Shown here: positions 6,091 through 12,350 of the stretch, in pieces
Position numbering within the stretch: position 1 is the first letter of the stretch
How the letters are laid out: every line of letters begins with the position of its first letter
Origin: a virus
Length of the DNA: 23,864 nt
Reading direction: 5' to 3' (one strand)
Virus record (IMG/VR): IMGVR_UViG_3300027396_000090
Location: 1 to 23,864 of that record
Translations under genes and position numbers: made by a program
The notes under the pieces: generated by a model
Seen by the model: the letters and a program-made list of their open reading frames with translations, nothing else
Databases searched by the model: none
Told to the model about the DNA's origin: nothing

Positions 6091-6821
6091 GCGTCACCTT
6101 GCCTGGCTAGAATTTTCACGAAGAGCGCACCCGTATCCAGCTCGTACCAGCGGTTGCGAAAGATGGACTTTCGGGGATTGACGTGATGCTCGTCGTGAAT
6201 CCACTCGCCGCCCATTGGGAACAGGTATTCCAGATACCATCGGTTTTTGGCGATCAGTCCCTGGTGACTGAATACTCGATGCAAGCCATTGAAGAAGTGA
6301 AGCGTGAAGATGGGCACCAAGCCAATCCAGAGCAGTGCGTCCACAGAAACCAGCGCCAACAGCAGATTCCAGACGATCACAACACCCATCGCGTTGTTGT
6401 GCAGAAACGAGTGTCCTCTGCCGTGAAACCACCGACCCGTCAGGGCAAACTTGAGCGGAGGCATTCGATAGTTGGCCGTAAGCAACCCAGCCCAACCCTT
6501 GAGGTGCGTGTCCTTGTCGGTATCAGCGAAAGCGTGATGTGCAGCATGGAGTGCCGACCAGCCAGCAGGTGTCGAGTAACCATAGGCCACGGGGATGAAC
6601 GACAAGAGCCACATGACTGTGGGGTTTGCTTGATAGCCTTGATGGCAAAAGTACCGATGCGTGATTGCAGAGAAAAGCGAGATCACGAGAACATGCACCA
6701 TTACCGCAACTGTCAACCAGCCAGCACTGGCATTCTGCATTGCAAAAACGGCACCGACCGCTCCGATGTAGTACAGCGCGGTCGTCTTCCTGTTGTTCAT
6801 TTTCAAAGTCAATCCTGTCAC
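6072..6821 (-). CDS. Membrane fatty-acid desaturase (acyl-CoA/acyl-lipid type)
   Basis: A 249-residue di-iron membrane enzyme. The three histidine boxes of the family are present: HRYFCH (His55, His60), HAAHH (His92, His95, His96) and HDEHH (His209, His212, His213), with further His in FNGLHRVFSHQG. Hydrophobic segments around residues 14-28, 33-52, 68-83 and 145-175 should place it in the inner membrane. It would introduce a double bond into a fatty acyl chain with O2 and electrons from a host donor; it has no fused ferredoxin or cytochrome b5. GTG at 6821 is supported by AAGGAG five bases upstream; an ATG seven codons later lacks a comparable site. It overlaps the convergent GNAT-like gene at its 3' end. 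It might instead hydroxylate an acyl chain, since family members differ. Confidence 0.92.
   Translation of the reverse strand: MTGLTLKMNNRKTTALYYIGAVGAVFAMQNASAGWLTVAVMVHVLVISLFSAITHRYFCHQGYQANPTVMWLLSFIPVAYGYSTPAGWSALHAAHHAFADTDKDTHLKGWAGLLTANYRMPPLKFALTGRWFHGRGHSFLHNNAMGVVIVWNLLLALVSVDALLWIGLVPIFTLHFFNGLHRVFSHQGLIAKNRWYLEYLFPMGGEWIHDEHHVNPRKSIFRNRWYELDTGALFVKILARQGDAQKSPT
6079..6098. repeat. Inverted repeat at convergent gene ends
   Basis: GGTGAC (6079-6084) and GTCACC (6093-6098) are separated by 8 bases and span the stop of the plus-strand GNAT-like gene and the last codons of the desaturase. A hairpin could form in transcripts of both genes, but no U-run follows, so intrinsic termination is doubtful. 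Confidence 0.35.
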
Positions 6822-6864
6822 GCTCTCTCCTTCATGAAAATATCAAAGCCATTATACTGACCGC
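6822..6864. promoter_or_regulatory. Overlapping divergent -10 boxes, desaturase and oxygenase A
   Basis: In only 43 bases, the minus strand carries a perfect TATAAT (6856-6851) for the desaturase, with TTGTTC 17 bases upstream (6879-6874, inside the neighbouring gene). The plus strand carries TATACT (6853-6858) over the same bases. On the plus strand the predicted start of transcription would fall at or next to the ATG at 6865, giving a leaderless message; no Shine-Dalgarno sequence is present there. The -35 elements are weak. Confidence 0.5.
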
Positions 6865-7578
6865 ATGACACCTGAACAATCACTGGGGCCTGCGTCGGAC
6901 CTCGTTTTCACCAGACTTGATCTTCCGCAACTTCCACGCATTGCCATAGAAGACTTGGTTGCATGGATGACCAATGGCGGACGTGACGTTATTCGGGAGC
7001 ACGCTTTGCATCAAAAGAATATGCCAGGCGTCCAATATCCATGGCGCGCCGTTACGGTCTGCGAAAACAATCACTGGGAGGAATCCTTCGAGCATTGCTT
7101 TCCTGAGCTTCGAGCCTACGTAGACCTGTTTCCCACGACGCGCTGGCGCAAGATTGCCCTTCTCGCGCAACTGCCTGGGGAGGACGTGTTTCTGCACACC
7201 GATCCGGACTTCGGAGTTGGCTGGCGCATTTACTTGAATCACGGCGGCCCGAGGCTCTACTTTCAGAAGTTCAAGGAACGGCGAGCGGAGCGCCCTTCAA
7301 CTTGGCTAAGCGGAGGCCCCTCCGCGATCGAATCTCTTTGTCAGGCCGAGCGGCACTACGTCGAAGAAGCTGGGACGTTTCCCTGGGCGTTGACCTCAAT
7401 TCGAGCCGCTCACGGAGTCGAGCCGCATCACTCTGATGTTGGCGCTCGAATCACGATGCTTTTGTTTCCCGATCGAGGATTCGTCGACCGTGAGGCTCAC
7501 GTCGAGCTGCTCCTTCGAAGTGCGAGGACTTACGCCGACTCCGCGATCTGGTGGTCTGAATCGAACCAGATGGCGTGA
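6865..7578 (+). CDS. 2OG/Fe(II) oxygenase, Asp/Asn beta-hydroxylase-like (A)
   Basis: A 237-residue protein of the double-stranded beta-helix oxygenase class. The iron ligands appear as HTD (His111, Asp113) and the His in RAAHGV (His183), with Arg195 (GARITM) the likely 2-oxoglutarate anchor. These motifs, with VFLHTD and GWRIYLNHGGPRLYFQ, resemble aspartyl/asparaginyl beta-hydroxylases, which act on protein or peptide side chains. It is a clear paralogue of the gene at 7530-8279, sharing DLVF/DLIF, LDLP, YPW, HTD-D, RAAHGV and the AIW-x-x-S end. The two are tail to tail and overlap by 49 bases. It is transcribed against the late genes and has no Shine-Dalgarno sequence. The substrate is unknown; hydroxylation of free amino acids is also possible. 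Confidence 0.82.
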   Translation: MTPEQSLGPASDLVFTRLDLPQLPRIAIEDLVAWMTNGGRDVIREHALHQKNMPGVQYPWRAVTVCENNHWEESFEHCFPELRAYVDLFPTTRWRKIALLAQLPGEDVFLHTDPDFGVGWRIYLNHGGPRLYFQKFKERRAERPSTWLSGGPSAIESLCQAERHYVEEAGTFPWALTSIRAAHGVEPHHSDVGARITMLLFPDRGFVDREAHVELLLRSARTYADSAIWWSESNQMA

Positions 7579-8279
7579 CTGCCGTAGCGTTCGACGCTGC
7601 GCTCGACGAGAGCTTCGTAGCGGTCCATGTCCACATCGCCCTGAACCAGCACCGCAATTCGATCGCCGAGCTTGCAAGTGTTCGCATCAACGCCGTGCGC
7701 GGCTCTTGCCGAGTTCAGGACAAATGACCGGCAGCCGTTCGGAAACGTGGCGTACACCTTCTCTTCGGTCTTGAAGTACCGAGGCAGATCGGGCTGCCTG
7801 GGCTGGCCATGCTCGTCTCGCTGGTACGTGTTGAAGTGGTCATACCGCTCGCGTCCCTTGTGAAAGTGGAGGCCTTCAGAGTTCTTGTTGGCCAGGTAGA
7901 ACCGCAAGCCCACGAGCCCATCGGAGTCCGTGTGAGTGAAGACCGATTGATAGCCGTCTTGAGCCAGGAAGATGATGTTGCGAACCGTCTTGAGCGGGTA
8001 TGACAAGGCGTACTCGTACACGTCCGGATAAGCCTCCTGCAGCGGATTGAAGTCGTCTCGAATGACTCGCATCAGCCACGGGTACGGACGCCCGACCACC
8101 TTTTCGTAGTGCTGTTTGGGGTAGGTGCCGGTTTGAAGCGGGTCGTTCTGCATCCACTTCACGAACGAATCGGCGTCAATGACGGGCGGAGGCGGAAGGT
8201 CTAGTGGGCAAAAGATGAGGTCGTCGAACCGAGCGAACCGTGATGCGGGTACGGCAGTGACATGGCCAGCAGGAATCAT
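7530..8279 (-). CDS. 2OG/Fe(II) oxygenase, Asp/Asn beta-hydroxylase-like (B)
   Basis: A 249-residue paralogue of oxygenase A. The iron site is HTD (His116, Asp118) and His195 in ARAAHGV, with Arg207 (GDRIAV) for 2-oxoglutarate. Conserved blocks include DDLIFCPLDLPPPP, RPYPWLMRVI and GLRFYLANKNSEGLHFHKG. The C-terminus, HAIWFDSDHQIAESA, matches the C-terminus of A (SAIWWSESNQMA). The ATG at 8279 overlaps the TGA of the third oxygenase gene as TGATG, so it belongs to the minus-strand unit coming from the tail-fibre genes and is probably translationally coupled. GGAG lies about 10 bases upstream. It would oxidise its target in the cytoplasm using O2, iron and host 2-oxoglutarate. The substrate is unknown; nearby virion proteins are plausible. 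Confidence 0.82.
   Translation of the reverse strand: MIPAGHVTAVPASRFARFDDLIFCPLDLPPPPVIDADSFVKWMQNDPLQTGTYPKQHYEKVVGRPYPWLMRVIRDDFNPLQEAYPDVYEYALSYPLKTVRNIIFLAQDGYQSVFTHTDSDGLVGLRFYLANKNSEGLHFHKGRERYDHFNTYQRDEHGQPRQPDLPRYFKTEEKVYATFPNGCRSFVLNSARAAHGVDANTCKLGDRIAVLVQGDVDMDRYEALVERSVERYGSHAIWFDSDHQIAESA
7546..7571. repeat. Coding palindrome in the overlap of the two oxygenase genes
   Basis: ATCTGGT (7546-7552) and ACCAGAT (7565-7571) are perfect inverted copies around a 12-base loop inside the 49-base overlap. Each arm reads Ile-Trp near the C-terminus of one paralogue and, in reverse, part of the Asn/His-Gln-Met/Ile of the other. It probably arises because two copies of the same 3' end face each other. 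It could also act as a two-way hairpin, but no U-run follows. Confidence 0.7.
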
Positions 8280-9145
8280 CAGAGCACATCTCCATCAATC
8301 AGCATCTGAAGCGGATGCTTCTTGCCGAAGAATTCATTGGGCGCCCAAGTGTCGGTCTTGGCGTCGTAGTCGAACCAGGGTGATACGCCGTAGATCAGCG
8401 CAGCTCTGTCATGCGCGGGCATACCGATCGCGCAGGCTCGATGCGGGATGTTGGTGTCCCACGAGTATCCAAAGCCGACCTCGAACCGATGCTCGGCGAT
8501 GTCAGCGTCCCAAGGATTCATCGGCATTCGATCCTCTTTCATGATCTGAATGCGATGCGCCTGAGAGTCAGTTACGTGGATATTCACGCGAAGGTTTTCG
8601 AACACCGGCTCGTCTTTGTGCCAGCCCCAGAAGAAGCTGGAGGGTTGCGGCTGACCGGCGCGAATAAAGGACAGGCGCGACCGGACAAGGCTGCGCTTAA
8701 ACAGCTTCGTGACAAAGCCAAGCTCTTGGGTTGCGACAGGAGATGGATGACGAAACCCATAGGTATCGTAGTAGGAGTTCTGCATCGACCCCACTCTGGC
8801 GATGCTTTCCTTGCTCGCGTAGAACAGCTGCTCTGTGGACAGCTTTTCGCAACCCAAGGTCGAATGATGTGGGTCGCCCTCGCTGTCCGGATTGAACGTC
8901 AAAGACAGGTTTTCGTAGGAGCGATCGAAGCCCTCTGATGAGACGAAGCTGCCGAACTGATAGCGCCCATCAAGTTTGGTCACGACGAGCTCCAGCTCTC
9001 GCGTATCCAAACTCAACGGCACTCGAACAATCTCTCCGGCTTTGACGGGCGACGAAATGTCTCGAGTCGCCTCCTCGAATCGGGTCAATCGCTTCAGCGC
9101 GTCGAATCTGGTTTCGTCCTGTCGGGCAAGCTGGTCAATCGTCAT
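8279..9145 (-). CDS. Third putative 2OG/Fe(II) oxygenase, Asp/Asn hydroxylase-like
   Basis: A 288-residue protein. The C-terminal half looks like a cupin-type oxygenase: WGWHKDEPVFENLRVNIHVT supplies His176 and Asp178, NIPHRACAIG supplies His235, and HDRAALIYG supplies Arg247 for 2-oxoglutarate. The spacing and the R-x-N-I-H strand recall the Asp/Asn hydroxylase group, but it is clearly more distant from the A/B pair than they are from each other. Residues 1-160 (GFDRSYENLSLTFNPDSEGD, QNSYYDTYGFRHPS) may recognise the substrate; I do not recognise them. ATG at 9145 overlaps the stop of the upstream gene as ATGA, and its own stop overlaps the next oxygenase start, so all are in one coupled unit with the tail-fibre genes. 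The substrate is unknown. Confidence 0.72.
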   Translation of the reverse strand: MTIDQLARQDETRFDALKRLTRFEEATRDISSPVKAGEIVRVPLSLDTRELELVVTKLDGRYQFGSFVSSEGFDRSYENLSLTFNPDSEGDPHHSTLGCEKLSTEQLFYASKESIARVGSMQNSYYDTYGFRHPSPVATQELGFVTKLFKRSLVRSRLSFIRAGQPQPSSFFWGWHKDEPVFENLRVNIHVTDSQAHRIQIMKEDRMPMNPWDADIAEHRFEVGFGYSWDTNIPHRACAIGMPAHDRAALIYGVSPWFDYDAKTDTWAPNEFFGKKHPLQMLIDGDVL

Positions 9146-10032
9146 GCCACCGTCAAAGTCACATCCGCAAGTCCGGAGACGTTCTGCGTTCCAACCTTGA
9201 CTCGCATGGTTTCTCCAGCCTCGAGCCCGAGCGGGAATGCCTTGAAACTTGCCACGCCGTTCGTGACTTGGATTCGGCGCTTGTTGACGTAGCCAGCCAG
9301 CGGTTCAACGACCAGTTGCCCGTCATATCCGAAGAGCTTTCCAGTCTGATCGACAAGGCTGACTTCAACCGTTGCTCCGGCCTGAGTTACGGACGCGGGC
9401 GCTTTCAGCGAGATGGAGGGCAGCGTCGAGTAGACCGAAAACCCCGTAGAGGTGTTGGCCCATGTTCCGACGGTTCGGTCCACGAATTTCACAGAGGGAT
9501 GCTCGCTATGGATGAGCGACCACTGTGAAAGAGGCGCTTTCGTCTGTGCGGCGCACAGCGTAAGAAACGCCAGTTTTCCGCGAAGCTGTCCGATTCGACG
9601 GACTGCGGCCTTCGTGCCCTGCCCTTCGACGAAGTGATTGTACGGAGGGTGCGCTTTCCCATCGAAGGCGACAGGAAAAACGATGGCGATGAAGTCGTAG
9701 AGCTCCGCGCTCCCGAACAGGCCGTTGTCGGTCGGCTCTTGGAAGTTGAACCCTTGTCGCTCAACCTCTCGCAGCACCTTACCCTTGAAGATGGGCGTCT
9801 CCGGAAATGCCTCACCCTTGACGAATTGGCCGCCGTCACCCAAGGGCGCGTAGCCAATCCAAGAGGTCATGACCGCAGGCTGAACTTCTTCGGCTGGCGC
9901 TGACGGAGGATTGCCATTGACAACTTCGAAGTGTCTCAGGACCAAACCTCCGTCAACCTGCTCGAGCAGCGCCACTCGCTGAGGGTTGTCGCTGAACTCC
10001 ACTTCAGGACGTTTAATCAGGTATTTTTTCAT
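9142..10032 (-). CDS. Unknown protein with C-terminal Ig-like domain, fibre operon
   Basis: A 296-residue protein. I do not recognise the first 200 residues (MKKYLIKRPEVEFSDNPQRV; SAELYDFIAIVFPVAFDGKA; RGKLAFLTLCAAQTKAPLSQ). The last 90 or so residues look like an Ig-like/invasin-type beta-sandwich: SISLKAPASVTQAGATVEVS, QLVVEPLAGYVNKRRIQVTN, GVASFKAFPLGLEAGETMRV, with a VTLTV end. Such domains are common on phage virion surfaces. It follows the Cys-tailed small protein by eight bases with AAGGA overlapping that gene's stop, and overlaps the third oxygenase gene. It is probably a virion or fibre-accessory protein; the N-terminal part could be an assembly factor or an enzyme. It has no signal peptide or membrane segment. 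Confidence 0.75.
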   Translation of the reverse strand: MKKYLIKRPEVEFSDNPQRVALLEQVDGGLVLRHFEVVNGNPPSAPAEEVQPAVMTSWIGYAPLGDGGQFVKGEAFPETPIFKGKVLREVERQGFNFQEPTDNGLFGSAELYDFIAIVFPVAFDGKAHPPYNHFVEGQGTKAAVRRIGQLRGKLAFLTLCAAQTKAPLSQWSLIHSEHPSVKFVDRTVGTWANTSTGFSVYSTLPSISLKAPASVTQAGATVEVSLVDQTGKLFGYDGQLVVEPLAGYVNKRRIQVTNGVASFKAFPLGLEAGETMRVKVGTQNVSGLADVTLTVA

Positions 10033-10040
10033 CGTAATCC

Positions 10041-10382
10041 TTACTTGCAGGCGCAGTTGCAGTTGTATGCGATGCCCTTGTAGTACCTGTTCAAAGTCAC
10101 AACAGAGCCACCATCCGTAAGGCTTGCATCAACTACCACACAGTTGGCAGAAAGGTTTCCCGACGCGACGCAGTTGCCTTGGTTCGTTGTGGTGTTGCTG
10201 ATGCCCGAGAAGAAGTAGTCATGCAGCCAGCCGTAGTTCGCGGCCCAAATCTGACCTGAGTTGTTGGCGTACATGTCCCAGTTGCCATCGGACTTCAGGA
10301 AGCCCATGACGCCGTTGTTGTGGACAGATCGCGTGTTGCCGTTTGCGATCTCGACGGTTGTACTTTTGAGTGCGGAGCTCAT
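10041..10382 (-). CDS. Small distal tail protein with Cys-rich C-terminus
   Basis: A 113-residue protein. The middle part, GFLKSDGNWDMYANNSGQIW followed by AANYGWLHDYFF, is a motif known from fibre and tip proteins of siphophages. The second half is Thr/Asn-rich with Cys71 and Cys81. The end is GIAYNCNCACK, with Cys108, Cys110 and Cys112 alternating. The alternating cysteines suggest disulfides, metal binding or a chemically modified tail; nothing in the sequence decides. The ATG at 10382 overlaps the TGA of the tail fibre (ATGA), so it is coupled to the fibre and likely assembles with it. It lies in the same unit as two oxygenase genes. It has no signal peptide. It may be a detached C-terminal domain of the fibre. 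Confidence 0.78.
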   Translation of the reverse strand: MSSALKSTTVEIANGNTRSVHNNGVMGFLKSDGNWDMYANNSGQIWAANYGWLHDYFFSGISNTTTNQGNCVASGNLSANCVVVDASLTDGGSVVTLNRYYKGIAYNCNCACK

Positions 10383-12298
10383 TTCATCCCCTTCAGTTCT
10401 TCAATGTCCTTGCGAAGCTGGATCACCTCGTTGGCCAGCGCGATACAGGCTGTCAGCGCGGCATTGCCGTAGGAGACAGCGAGCTTTCCATTCTTGTCAG
10501 TCGTGACTGCTTGAGGCATGACGAGCTGCAGGCTTTGAGCCGACACACCTACCTGTGTGGCGGTGATGTCGAGACGGTCGTACACGCCGTGCTTCACTTG
10601 AGCCAGGCGACCGATGAAGTCGGTCGGCAGGTCGCGCCAGTTGGTTTTCAGGGTCTCGTCCGAAGACGCCGACACATCGGCTGCACTGCTGATGCCACCG
10701 CTCACGTAGAGGCTGTTTGCGATGGTCGTTCCGCCCGAAGCGTTCAGGTACAGGTTGTCATCGCCATCGTTGGTGACGCCAATTTCCAGGACAGTGTTCT
10801 CACCCGTCTCGGCGTAGTAGCGAATCCAGGCCAGATCGCCGCTGCCGCCGCCAGGATTGGCGCCGAACTCGATACCACCCGTCGAGCCGGCCGAGACAGT
10901 CGTCTTGCCCGTGAAGCTCTTGTTTCCGCCGATGGTCTGATCGCCGGTCGTGTAGACGCCGTTAGTCACGCTGGCAGCGTTGCCTGTACATGAGGCAGAC
11001 GAGCCGGTCACGTTGATTGACCATGTGCCAGATGCGTTGGCGCCAGTCGTTGACGGTGCGCCGACCGAGTTGTACGAGATCGTGCGAGCGGTCCCGCCGT
11101 TGAAGGTCGTGCCGCTTGCTCCGCCCGTGCCGTCAGTAGCAAAGGTCAGCGATTGCGGAGTGGCCGCAGTGATCGTGATGCCCGATGTGCCGTCGAAGTT
11201 GACGCCGTTGATGGCTCGAGCCGTCTGCAGCCGCGTGGCGCTACCTGCGTTGCCGGTCGTGTCCTGGTTCAGTGTGGCGATGTAGCCGGCCGCAATCACA
11301 TTGCCCTGCCAGCTCGAGCCCGTGCCAATCGTCTTGTTGGTCAGGGTCTGGGTGGCGTTGGTGCTCACCATGATGCGGGTGCCGGAGCTCGTGCCCAGAA
11401 CCAGCGTATCGTCATCCGTATCCCATTCGATACGACCCTCGGCGACCGGAGCCGCCGACGTGGACTGAACCAGCGTGATCGAGGTGCCGGAGATGGCACC
11501 GCCCGTGATGCTGACGTTGTCGGACGCCTGTGTCGCGATGCTGGCGATGCCGAGATTGCTTCGTGCGGTCGCTGCGGTTGTCGCGCCCGTGCCGCCGTTG
11601 GCCACAGGAATGGCCACACCACCCCAGTTACTACCGGCCCCGAATGTCTTGTTCGTGAGCGTCTGCGTGCCGTCGGTATCGACGAAGGTCTTCGTGGACG
11701 TTCCAGTGCCTACGCGCAGCAGATCGTTGTCCGTGTCCCACTCGATTGCGCCCTCGGCGGTCGGTGCGGCCGTGGTTGATTGCAGCAGTTGAATGGTTGT
11801 GCCGGAGATTGTGCCTCCGGTGAGGTTGACCGAGTTTGCGTTCTGGGCCGCTACCGTACCGATGGCGGCGGTCGAGACAGCTGTCACCAAGCCTTTGGCA
11901 TTGACGGTGATGATTGGGACCGCCAGCGCAGACCCGAAGCTACCCACGTTCGAGTTGACTGTGGCCAGCGTGGTCGCGAAGCTGATGTTGCCCGAGCCGG
12001 TCCAGGCCGCAGAGGTGCCCGAAATGTCCCCGGTCAGACCGATGGTACGACCCGTCTTCCAGGCTTCAGCTGTGGCGACGTTGATCTGGTACAGCGTCGA
12101 GAGCGCGTTCCAGGCAGTGCCGCTGTACTTTTCCCAGCGAGCGTTGGCCGAGCTCCAGCGAACCGTGTTGACGGGCACGTTGGACAGCGTCGTGACCGCA
12201 GGGTCGAGCATGTACGCCAAATCCTTCAGCCGAGCGTCCAGCTCGGCCGTGTAATTGACGTATGTCGAAGCGGTTGTTGGAAGGGACCAGTTTGCCAT
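10379..12298 (-). CDS. Tail fibre with C-terminal S74-type autocleaving chaperone
   Basis: A 639-residue protein. The N-terminal 65 residues (MANWSLPTTASTYVNYTAEL) probably attach to the tail. Then come Thr/Ser/Gly/Asn-rich beta repeats such as DGTQTLTNKT, IPVANGGTGATTAATARSN and GDQTIGGNKSFTGKT. About residues 546-639 form an intramolecular chaperone of the S74 type: SDETLKTNWRDL with the Ser-Asp cleavage site, then QVGVSAQSLQLVMPQAV, GKLAVSYGNAAL and the terminal helix ALANEVIQLRKDIEELKG. Such chaperones trimerise the fibre and then cut themselves off. A promoter-like sequence lies upstream (12350-12322). The Shine-Dalgarno is weak. An internal duplication is listed separately. It should mediate contact with the host surface. 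Confidence 0.9.
   Translation of the reverse strand: MANWSLPTTASTYVNYTAELDARLKDLAYMLDPAVTTLSNVPVNTVRWSSANARWEKYSGTAWNALSTLYQINVATAEAWKTGRTIGLTGDISGTSAAWTGSGNISFATTLATVNSNVGSFGSALAVPIITVNAKGLVTAVSTAAIGTVAAQNANSVNLTGGTISGTTIQLLQSTTAAPTAEGAIEWDTDNDLLRVGTGTSTKTFVDTDGTQTLTNKTFGAGSNWGGVAIPVANGGTGATTAATARSNLGIASIATQASDNVSITGGAISGTSITLVQSTSAAPVAEGRIEWDTDDDTLVLGTSSGTRIMVSTNATQTLTNKTIGTGSSWQGNVIAAGYIATLNQDTTGNAGSATRLQTARAINGVNFDGTSGITITAATPQSLTFATDGTGGASGTTFNGGTARTISYNSVGAPSTTGANASGTWSINVTGSSASCTGNAASVTNGVYTTGDQTIGGNKSFTGKTTVSAGSTGGIEFGANPGGGSGDLAWIRYYAETGENTVLEIGVTNDGDDNLYLNASGGTTIANSLYVSGGISSAADVSASSDETLKTNWRDLPTDFIGRLAQVKHGVYDRLDITATQVGVSAQSLQLVMPQAVTTDKNGKLAVSYGNAALTACIALANEVIQLRKDIEELKGMK
11309..11815 (-). 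repeat. Internal tandem duplication in the tail fibre
   Basis: Two copies of about 60 codons, roughly 11815-11625 and 11502-11309, share ISGT, LLQST/LVQST, AAPxAEGxIEWDTD, and TQTLTNKT followed by GSNW or GSSW. Between them lies VANGGTGATTAATARSN. The similarity is visible in both DNA and protein. Such duplications lengthen fibre shafts and give recombination sites. Confidence 0.65.
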
Positions 12299-12321
12299 CT
12301 AGGGAGTCTCTCGGATGCTGG

Positions 12322-12350
12322 ATGTTATGTCATTTGTGACTGACCGTCAA
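12322..12350 (-). promoter_or_regulatory. Promoter-like site upstream of the tail fibre, with palindrome in spacer
   Basis: On the minus strand TTGACG (12350-12345, 5/6) and TAACAT (12327-12322, 4/6) are separated by 17 bases. Transcription would start near 12315, shortly before the ATG at 12298. The -35 overlaps the stop of J. The GTCACAAATGAC palindrome lies inside the spacer. It is a sequence match only. Confidence 0.45.
12329..12340. repeat. GTCA-N4-TGAC palindrome, copy 3
   Basis: GTCACAAATGAC on the minus strand, between J and the tail fibre. The outer GTCAC and TGAC are kept while the middle differs from the other copies. It sits between the -35 and -10 of a promoter-like sequence, where a bound repressor would block transcription. 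Confidence 0.5.

Noticed and set aside
6079-6098. Intrinsic terminator at the convergent GNAT/desaturase ends
   Set aside because: The stem is only 6 bp and no run of T follows on either strand, so I list it only as an inverted repeat.
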